From Methanocorpusculaceae archaeon UBA425 (lineage in GTDB: Archaea > Halobacteriota > Methanomicrobia > Methanomicrobiales > Methanocorpusculaceae), in contig DAWV01000018.1 in the NCBI GenBank assembly GCA_002506085.1, positions 1 to 11,835 of the forward strand: a stretch of DNA of 11,835 nt, in the 5' to 3' direction. Under the pieces are notes generated by a model. It did not search any database and was not told the DNA's origin. It worked only from the letters and a program-made list of their open reading frames with translations. Below, in pieces: positions 7,495 to 11,835 of this stretch (position 1 is its first letter; each line of letters opens with the position of its first letter). Position numbers and translations under genes: made by a program.

Positions 7495-8499
7495 TTATTT
7501 GAATGCCGCATCCAGTGCATTGGTTTTTTCGCTCTTATGCAGTTTGTCTGCCCATGGGAGTTCCCTGATCGAGGCAGTTGCTTTTGCCATTTCAAAAAAT
7601 GCATTTGCTTCTTCAAGCTGATTCAGTTTAAGAAGATCGTAGGCGATTCCAATCCATGCATCAGCGTGAACACTCCTGAGTTCGAGGGCTTTTGTGTAAT
7701 ATCTGATCGATTCCTCATAGAGACCGAGCTTTGTGAGGTAATCTGCCAGGTGTATTAAGAAAATAAAGTCCCGTTTGTCAAAATCCGCGGCTTTTGCAAA
7801 CCCGGTCAATGCTCCTTCCTTATCATTCATGTGATAGAGCATCTCACCGATACGCAGATGGGTTTCAGCATTCTCCTCTAAACATAGGGCTTTGGAAAAG
7901 GCTTCCTTTGCCTCCGTCCACATTCTGCAGCGGGCAAGAACATCGCCGTATTTGAACCAGTTGGAGGCATCCGGGTGTTCGTCGGCTGCTTTCTTTCGCA
8001 GGGCAAGTTCTTTTGCGGTGCTGTTCATCTCTTCCGGGAATCTCTTCAGATGGTGGTGGACCGTTGCCATTCTTTTATAGAGACCCGGTTCATCCGGGTG
8101 CGTGTTCGCAAGGAGAGTGTAGAGAACGAGCGCCTCGTCAAATTTACCCATGTAACCCAGCATGTCTCCAACCTGATACTGATAACGAATATCCCCTGAA
8201 ATGGTGGCTGCTTTTTCAAAAAGAGCTTTTGCGTCGCCGAACTGGTGGATTTTTGCATATGCCGAGCCGAGAGCGGCAAGATATTCCGGATTTTCCAGTG
8301 CATTATCTACGGCTGAGGCATAGGCTTCGATGGCATCATAGTATTTCTGCTGTGTTAAGAGAATGTCTCCAAGCGCTTTCCAGACGGCTGAATCGACCGG
8401 GTTTTCTTCGAGATACTGGCGATACAGTGTTTCGGCTTCATCATATTCGTGGAAATCTGTTTTTTCCCGGGCGGTTCGGATCAGCTGGGTGTCTGACAT
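7495..8499 (-). CDS. Tetratricopeptide repeat (TPR) protein
   Basis: A 334-residue soluble protein made almost wholly of about eight or nine 34-residue TPR helical hairpins. Clear repeats start near GDILLTQQKYYDAIEAY, GSAYAKIHQFGDAKALF, GDMLGYMGKFDEALVLY, GDVLARCRMWTEAKEAF, GEMLYHMNDKEGALTGF and ADYLTKLGLYEESIRYY, each with the small-residue and aromatic spacing typical of TPR. No signal peptide, membrane helix or enzymatic domain is visible, so it is probably a protein-protein interaction scaffold; the partner cannot be told. One unit after about residue 150 is longer and less regular. ATG at 8499 lacks a Shine-Dalgarno site but has a TATA-like box about 30 bp upstream, suggesting a leaderless transcript. 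It is a single gene, convergent with the sulfur-transfer fusion. No good T run follows its stop. Confidence 0.9.
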   Translation of the reverse strand: MSDTQLIRTAREKTDFHEYDEAETLYRQYLEENPVDSAVWKALGDILLTQQKYYDAIEAYASAVDNALENPEYLAALGSAYAKIHQFGDAKALFEKAATISGDIRYQYQVGDMLGYMGKFDEALVLYTLLANTHPDEPGLYKRMATVHHHLKRFPEEMNSTAKELALRKKAADEHPDASNWFKYGDVLARCRMWTEAKEAFSKALCLEENAETHLRIGEMLYHMNDKEGALTGFAKAADFDKRDFIFLIHLADYLTKLGLYEESIRYYTKALELRSVHADAWIGIAYDLLKLNQLEEANAFFEMAKATASIRELPWADKLHKSEKTNALDAAFK

Positions 8500-8523
8500 T
8501 ATGATACTATTTCTATTGATAGA

Positions 8524-8536
8524 GGATATAGATAAC
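8524..8536 (-). promoter_or_regulatory. TATA-box promoter of the TPR gene
   Basis: Minus-strand GTTATCTATATCC lies 25-37 bp before the ATG at 8499, the spacing expected when transcription begins at or just before the start codon. No ribosome site is present between them. Confidence 0.5.
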
Positions 8537-8641
8537 GACAGCGACGAGCGGCATGAATGAGCCTGTCCGATCGATGTGTAATTCTGCCGGACAATAGTGA
8601 TTTTAGATTGACGAATCCGTTCACGGTTGCGCGTGGGCGGG

Positions 8642-8761
8642 CCGGTCCATATGACCGGTCTTAGCTGAGGCGGGGTGAGCCGATAGGCTCCCCCTCAGCC
8701 GAGCAAGTCGATAGACTTGCGACAAAATCTCTGATTTGCGACCAAACCGATAGACTTGCGA
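8642..8761. repeat. Cluster of five short hairpins, three sharing a GATA loop
   Basis: In order: CCGGTC/GACCGG (8642-8658, loop CATAT); a long stem GCTGAGG/CCTCAGC (8664-8699) with inner GAGCC-GATA-GGCTC; GCAAGTC-GATA-GACTTGC (8703-8720); an imperfect CAAAAT/ATTTG stem (8723-8738); and a decayed copy CAAACC-GATA-GACTTG (8743-8758). The 14-mer CGATAGACTTGCGA occurs at 8709-8722 and 8748-8761, and its reverse complement at 9-22. The rest of the 8500-8791 spacer shows no gene. The cluster could be a small structured RNA or a mobile repeat; sequence alone cannot decide. Confidence 0.8.
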
Positions 8762-8774
8762 GGAGATTCCCTCC

Positions 8775-8780
8775 AAAAAA
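8775..8780 (-). terminator. T-run terminator of the permease-DUF2703 operon
   Basis: Minus-strand T6 begins 12 bases after the DUF2703 stop codon (plus-strand A6 at 8775-8780), with no strong stem directly before it. Poly-T alone is a normal archaeal termination signal. The hairpin cluster lies beyond it. Confidence 0.5.
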
Positions 8781-8791
8781 GTAAGTTAGAA

Positions 8792-9190
8792 TTACCCGCT
8801 CACGACGCCCAGCGCCCGGTATGCCGCCTCTTTGATTACCCACACCGGCACATCCTCAAAGAGTTCAGTCCCGATTTCAATCGCCCGGCAGCAGGTACTT
8901 TCTCCTGCAAGCGTCCCGCAGGACGGGCAGTTCGTAGAAATCACCGACGCCGAAAGAATCTCTTCCAGCAGAACCCCGTTCATCCTGATTTCATTCGACT
9001 CCGCAATCCGGCTCTTGTCAAGCAGTGTTTCCGTCAGATGAATTTTCACTCCGGCGGAAGAGAACTCCTCACGCAGCTCTTCGACTGCAGAGAGAAGTGC
9101 TGCGCCCGTCTGTCCGCACCGCTCGCAGGTCTCGCCGCCCGCCGCAAAGTGTTTCCACTCGATTTCGAGCCTTTTCAGCCGCGGAATCAT
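8792..9190 (-). CDS. DUF2703 family protein
   Basis: A 132-residue cysteine-rich cytoplasmic protein. I recognise the DUF2703 pattern: an N-terminal LEIEWKHF strand (9-16), GETCERCG (19-26), a conserved SNEIRMNG stretch (65-72), then NCPSC (87-91) and a Cys-Cys pair (100-101). The CxxC pairs (Cys22/25 and Cys88/91) suggest metal or metalloid binding or thiol chemistry, but the family's biochemical role is not established to my knowledge. I chose ATG at 9190 with AGGT five bases upstream; a GTG one codon earlier (9193) is equally open. Its ATG overlaps the TGA of the broken DGC remnant (TGATG). It is the last gene of the permease cluster, so it is probably co-regulated with it. Confidence 0.8.
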   Translation of the reverse strand: MIPRLKRLEIEWKHFAAGGETCERCGQTGAALLSAVEELREEFSSAGVKIHLTETLLDKSRIAESNEIRMNGVLLEEILSASVISTNCPSCGTLAGESTCCRAIEIGTELFEDVPVWVIKEAAYRALGVVSG

Positions 9191-9355
9191 CACAGACCTG
9201 CCTGAGTCGTCAATTTTCCGGCGTTCGAAACACCCGGACAGGTGATTAGAGCGATAAACACGTTCTCCCTCTTAGGATTACTCGCACGATCCGCCGCACC
9301 CGCAGGTACAGACATGCCCGCGTTTCTTCGGCTCATCCGTTCGCCCTTCGCCCTT
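9190..9355 (-). pseudogene. Broken N-terminal remnant of a second DGC-domain (putative zinc-binding) gene
   Basis: Two frames together spell the start of a DGC-domain protein like the intact gene just upstream. The first frame (9355-9278) encodes DEPKKRGHVCTCGCGGSCE and then stops at TAA; after a +1 shift the second frame (about 9283-9190) encodes NPKRENVFIALITCPGVSNA and GKLTTQAGL before TGA. CPGVSNAGKLT aligns with CAGQSNAGQLT of the intact protein, and CTCGC with its CSCG. The first frame has no usual start codon, and everything after the first third of the family is missing. A 48-codon frame from ATG 9336 covers the second part but replaces the cysteine-rich start with unrelated sequence. 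It is most simply a duplicate destroyed by an indel and a deletion; a sequencing error could explain the frameshift but not the missing end. Confidence 0.7.
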
Positions 9356-9724
9356 TCAGCAGGCGGCGACAATCGTCTCGATATCGTCATCTGTATAGGA
9401 TTTTGAGGGTCCTTTGGTGATTCCAAGTTCTGTCACAACAATATGCTGTCCAACCTCAATGCCCTGGCATTCTGCAATCTTTGATGCACAAACCAGAGGA
9501 CAACCATCAAGGATAACGACTTCTTCAGCATTTCTTGCTGATTTTACCAGTCCTTCATTGCCTGTTGCAAGAAGTGCTGTACAAACAATTTTGCCATACC
9601 CTTCTTCCACCAGTTGAATCGCTGCGAGGTTCGTAAGTTGTCCGGCATTTGACTGACCGGCACACGGAAAGATAAGTCGTTTTGTTTCAGTTTGTCCGCA
9701 GGAACATGTTGGTTTTTCTGTCAT
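9356..9724 (-). CDS. DGC-domain putative zinc-binding cysteine-rich protein
   Basis: A 122-residue cytoplasmic protein with eight cysteines. It has an N-terminal CSC (Cys7, Cys9), the family motif PCAGQSNAGQLTN (20-32) with Cys21, a glycine-rich middle ending in Cys48, and the name-giving DGCPLVCA (73-80, Cys75 and Cys79), followed by Cys86 and C-terminal Cys122. Members are described as putative zinc-binding proteins; the pattern would also suit binding of arsenic or other thiophilic metals, which is inference from the neighbours. The ATG at 9724 is preceded by GGAG that overlaps the stop of the thioredoxin gene, five bases away, so the two are translationally coupled. A decayed relative follows directly downstream. 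Confidence 0.85.
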   Translation of the reverse strand: MTEKPTCSCGQTETKRLIFPCAGQSNAGQLTNLAAIQLVEEGYGKIVCTALLATGNEGLVKSARNAEEVVILDGCPLVCASKIAECQGIEVGQHIVVTELGITKGPSKSYTDDDIETIVAAC

Positions 9725-9729
9725 AGTTT

Positions 9730-9966
9730 TTACTCCGTTAACATTGCTTTGATTTCTTTCACGTCAGGGACCCGGCCCTCGACCGCGATTTCATTGTTGA
9801 TGATTAAGGCAGGCGTCATCATCACGCCGCGATCGGTGATTTCGTCAATCTTCTCGATCTTGACCAGCTCGACGGTGATATTCAGTTCTTTCACAGCCTG
9901 TTCGGTGTTGGCAAAAAGCCGCTTGCATTTTACACATCCTGTTCCGAGAATTTCAATTTTTGTCAT
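9730..9966 (-). CDS. Small thioredoxin-family protein (redox-active disulfide protein type)
   Basis: A 78-residue minimal thioredoxin/glutaredoxin fold with the active site GCVKC (Cys11, Cys14) after the first strand and the cis-proline MTPALIINN (50-58, Pro52) that faces it. The short beta-alpha-beta form with an N-terminal KIEILGTGC matches the thioredoxin_3 / redox-active disulfide 2 group common in methanogens and anaerobes. It probably reduces disulfides or supplies electrons to a neighbour, perhaps to a metalloid reductase or the cysteine-rich proteins downstream; this is inferred from the cluster. ATG at 9966 has only a weak GGA upstream. It lies 104 bp after the permease and five bases before the DGC gene. 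Confidence 0.92.
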   Translation of the reverse strand: MTKIEILGTGCVKCKRLFANTEQAVKELNITVELVKIEKIDEITDRGVMMTPALIINNEIAVEGRVPDVKEIKAMLTE

Positions 9967-10070
9967 AATAGTTCCGGTGTATATTCAACTTTTTTTGTAA
10001 TAGGTTTTTGGGAAGGGAATCAACCCTTCCCTGATGTTTCAGACTATCCTTCCTGATTTTTTATATCCCC
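9967..10070 (-). promoter_or_regulatory. Permease-thioredoxin spacer with a strong hairpin and an operator-like half-site
   Basis: An uninterrupted 8-bp stem GGGAAGGG (10010-10017) / CCCTTCCC (10024-10031) with loop AATCAA stands between the two genes. On the minus strand it is followed by A5, not T5, so it is not a standard terminator. TTCAACTTTTTTTG (9984-9997) repeats the left half of the ArsR-type operator at 11168, next to TATA-like GAATATACA on the minus strand. The spacer may set a second promoter or process the mRNA; both are inference. Confidence 0.45.
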
Positions 10071-11141
10071 TCAGAATACATTTCCGAAGACAAAACCTGC
10101 GATGGTCGCAAAAACTATGATCAGACATACATAGACCACTGTTTTCTTTCCCCCGATGAGACGATAAAGAACAAGAAGACTCGGCAGGCTGACTGTAGGA
10201 CCAGTGAGGAGGAGAGCGAGGGCAGGACCCTTCGCCATGGACCCTGTCAGGTATCCAAGTGTTGTACCGATGACCGGGACTTCAAGAAGTGTCGGCATGT
10301 AGAGAATCGTTCCGACAATGGCAGCAAATAAATTTGCAAGAATCGAGTTGTCGCCAATGAACGGTTTGAACACTTCTGCAGGGAGGAAGAATGAAAGGAC
10401 GCCAAGAGCAAATGTGCCTATAATGAGAATCGGGAAGATTTTTTTGGTCAGGTCCCAGATTTCCATCCCCCAGTCGGTTATTTCATCACGGGTGAAATAG
10501 TAAATCAGCAGAAGTGAGATTGCAATTGTGATAAAGAACACAATGAGGAGCCGGATAAAAGCATCTAATGCAGATGTTCCGACAAGGAGAATGGCAACCA
10601 GTAAGATAAAGAATACCGGAACAACCCATTTTGGCCGGGCGGCTTCGCTTGCAATCGCGGCTTTGCGTGCTGCTCCGAACGTCTTTCTCGTCTCAGTATC
10701 GTGAGCGGGAAACAGTTTCATCATAATCAGACCGATTAAAATCGAAATAACTATAGCCGCTACTGCCCGTGCAATACCAAGATCGAGTCCAAGTACCTGA
10801 GCTGTGTAGATGATGGCAAGAATGTTGATTGCAGGTCCCGCAACGAGAAAGGTAATGGCAGGTCCGAGCCCGCTCCCTTTTTTGAGAATGCCTGCAAACA
10901 TCGGCAGGATCGTGCAGCTGCAGACAGCAAGTATAGTGCCTGAAACTGAGGCGATACCATATGATACGAGTTTATTCGTCTCCGGGCTGAAATACTTTAG
11001 GATAGCATCTTTTTTAATGAATGTCGCAATCGCTCCGGCGATAAAGAATGCAGGGATAAGACATGTCACAACATGCTGGGATAGGTATCCTATCAGGGTC
11101 TCCCATCCAAGCAGGAGTGAGCCGATTATTATGTCAATCAT
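10071..11141 (-). CDS. ArsP-type permease (PF03773, formerly DUF318)
   Basis: A 356-residue integral membrane protein with about eight to ten hydrophobic helices (for example 23-42, 60-86, 95-114, 123-143, 172-190, 195-215, 236-254, 267-300, 335-355). It has the family's CSC motif (VCSCTILPMFAGI, 73-85; Cys74, Cys76), the paired glycine-proline element LVAGPAINILA (99-109) and the matching second-half element LLTGPTVSLPS (311-321). A basic cytoplasmic loop lies around 150-172. Characterised ArsP proteins export trivalent organoarsenicals; other members are simply called permeases, so the substrate here is uncertain. ATG at 11141 has GAGG ten bases upstream. It is first in a minus-strand cluster with thioredoxin, DGC and DUF2703 genes and faces an ArsR regulator, which supports metalloid efflux. 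Confidence 0.9.
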   Translation of the reverse strand: MIDIIIGSLLLGWETLIGYLSQHVVTCLIPAFFIAGAIATFIKKDAILKYFSPETNKLVSYGIASVSGTILAVCSCTILPMFAGILKKGSGLGPAITFLVAGPAINILAIIYTAQVLGLDLGIARAVAAIVISILIGLIMMKLFPAHDTETRKTFGAARKAAIASEAARPKWVVPVFFILLVAILLVGTSALDAFIRLLIVFFITIAISLLLIYYFTRDEITDWGMEIWDLTKKIFPILIIGTFALGVLSFFLPAEVFKPFIGDNSILANLFAAIVGTILYMPTLLEVPVIGTTLGYLTGSMAKGPALALLLTGPTVSLPSLLVLYRLIGGKKTVVYVCLIIVFATIAGFVFGNVF

Positions 11142-11240
11142 CGTTTCTTTGCCTCGTGAATATACATTTCAACTTTTGTTGAATCAACTATTGACAGACA
11201 AAAGATATATAGTTATGCATTTCATAATAATTTGAAATAG
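11142..11240. promoter_or_regulatory. Divergent arsR/permease promoter with ArsR-type operator
   Basis: The perfect inverted repeat TTCAAC-TTTT-GTTGAA (11168-11183) overlaps a second palindrome GTTGAATCAAC (11178-11188). A near-symmetric TATA box GATATATAG (11204-11212) lies 29-37 bp before the arsR ATG, which has no ribosome site, so arsR is probably leaderless. Used in the other direction, the same TATA would start the permease transcript near 11180, inside the operator, leaving a leader of about 40 nt with GAGG. Repressor bound there would block the permease directly. Confidence 0.7.
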
Positions 11241-11642
11241 ATGACCGACACGCCATTACCCATTCACCGGGATTTTGAAAGAGAAGAGTTCGAAGTCCGG
11301 TGCGAGATTCCGGAAACCATCAGGTCGGATCTGATGCAGATTGGCGGCATTCCTGGTCTGAAGACCCTTCTGCCTTCCGCCGGCAGGATTGAAGAACTCA
11401 GCTCAACGCATCACGCGCTTTCCGATCCGGTCAGGGTGACGATTTTGTATCTCCTTTCTGTTCAGCCGCTGTGTGTATGCGTGATTCGCGAATGTATCGG
11501 GATTTCCGGTTCGAAACTATCCTATCATCTGAATATCATGAAGGAGAACGGGCTGATCGTGTCAGAACAGCAGGGAAACTGGATTATCTACCGGTTAACA
11601 GACAAGGGCAAAGTCTTTGCCGAAGAGCTGGCGAGGATGTGA
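11241..11642 (+). CDS. ArsR-family winged-helix transcriptional repressor
   Basis: A 133-residue DNA-binding regulator, likely autoregulatory and metal- or metalloid-responsive. The ArsR core starts near HALSDPVRVTILYLL (58-72), followed by the metal-site helix PLCVC (77-80) with a third cysteine at 85 (C-x-C-x4-C, close to the arsenic-sensing ELCVCDL helix of classic ArsR). The recognition helix is SGSKLSYHLNIMKENGLI (89-106), and the wing is QQGNWIIYRLT (110-120). The cysteine set suggests As(III)- or Sb(III)-type sensing; other soft metals are possible. About 55 extra N-terminal residues, with Cys21, precede the core. ATG 11241 is 29 bp after the TATA box. It faces the permease operon, its probable target. 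Confidence 0.94.
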   Translation: MTDTPLPIHRDFEREEFEVRCEIPETIRSDLMQIGGIPGLKTLLPSAGRIEELSSTHHALSDPVRVTILYLLSVQPLCVCVIRECIGISGSKLSYHLNIMKENGLIVSEQQGNWIIYRLTDKGKVFAEELARM

Positions 11643-11666
11643 TTCAGGGAGGGAGGAGGGGGCTGA

Positions 11667-11672
11667 TTTTTT
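11667..11672 (+). terminator. T-run terminator of arsR, preceded by a G-rich tract
   Basis: T6 lies 25 bases after the arsR stop. Before it, 11647-11662 is a pure purine tract with G runs of 3, 3, 2 and 5. No conventional stem precedes the T run. Confidence 0.5.
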
Positions 11673-11752
11673 CTGCCGGTTCACGTTGTTTTCACTCGTG
11701 TTTGAATTTCTGTATGCACAGTGGGCGGGATTATTTGGATATACGCATCCCC

Positions 11753-11830
11753 GCAAGTCTATCGACTTGCAAGCAAGCTAGGGTCAAAGACCCGAGTCGG
11801 AGAGCAAACCGAATGTTTGCGAACAAGCGA
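11753..11830. repeat. Hairpin repeat cluster, inverted relative to the left-end repeat
   Basis: Three perfect stems in a row: GCAAGTC-TATC-GACTTGC (11753-11770), GGGTC-AAA-GACCC (11781-11793) and GCAAAC-CGAAT-GTTTGC (11804-11820). The last is flanked by GAGTCGGAGAGCAA (11794-11807) and TTGCGAACAAGCGA (11817-11830), the exact reverse complements of the flanks at 25-38 and 1-14. The first hairpin is the reverse complement of the one at 8703-8720. Confidence 0.85.
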
Positions 11831-11835
11831 GGGGC

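Noticed and set aside
8505..8700. tRNA or a known structured RNA such as SRP or RNase P RNA
   Set aside because: The hairpins do not form a cloverleaf, no T-arm sequence was seen, and no conserved core of a known RNA was recognised.
9188..9192. TGATG as evidence for a natural coupled gene pair of DGC remnant and DUF2703
   Set aside because: The upstream frame lacks most of its family domain and its proper N-terminus, so the overlap more likely results from a deletion.
9692..10000. 102-codon plus-strand frame with hydrophobic stretches
   Set aside because: Antisense to the thioredoxin gene, which has a clear active site and coupling to its neighbour.
1..11835. Composite transposon bounded by the inverted repeat units at both ends
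   Set aside because: The end repeats are inverted, but no transposase or integrase lies between them, housekeeping genes such as purB are included, and a related cluster occurs inside; the window edges probably just fall near repeats.

Overview
The window looks like a piece of a methanogenic archaeal chromosome, most likely Methanomicrobiales (a Methanocorpusculum-like organism is my best guess from gene content, not proven). The archaeal signs are AT-rich TATA-like boxes 25-35 bp before several start codons with no Shine-Dalgarno site (leaderless-type starts), an XPD/Rad3-type helicase with four iron-sulfur cysteines, a PUA-containing PP-loop protein of the kind found in methanogens, and T-run terminators. 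Genes are closely packed and no rRNA, tRNA, IS element or CRISPR array was found.

Layout. 1-324: two full copies of a 45-bp tandem repeat, then noncoding DNA. 325-2774 (minus): a repair pair, an XPD/DinG-like helicase followed with a 13-bp overlap by an O6-alkylguanine-DNA alkyltransferase (ogt). 2814-3134 (plus): a small NTF2/SnoaL-like protein divergent from the helicase. 3192-4535 (minus): purB, adenylosuccinate lyase. 4624-7431 (plus): a 935-residue fusion of zinc ribbon, PUA domain, PAPS-reductase-like PP-loop ATPase and a complete SufS-type cysteine desulfurase. 7495-8499 (minus): a TPR protein. 8500-8791: a noncoding spacer with a run of small hairpins. 8792-11141 (minus): a metalloid or thiol stress cluster transcribed as ArsP-type permease, small thioredoxin, DGC-domain cysteine-rich protein, a broken second DGC gene, and DUF2703. 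11241-11642 (plus): the divergent ArsR-family regulator. 11753-11830: hairpin repeats related to those at the left end.

How it fits together. The right third is a self-contained regulon: ArsR faces the permease operon across 99 bp that hold a perfect inverted repeat (TTCAAC-TTTT-GTTGAA) and a near-symmetric TATA box, so one repressor probably controls both directions. A half-site of the same operator lies before the thioredoxin gene.

The two most notable items are (a) the PUA/PP-loop/cysteine desulfurase fusion, which joins a sulfur donor, an ATP-dependent activator and a probable RNA-binding module in one chain, and (b) a dispersed family of short hairpins with conserved 14-nt flanks and changing but still paired stems, found at both ends and in the middle of the window.
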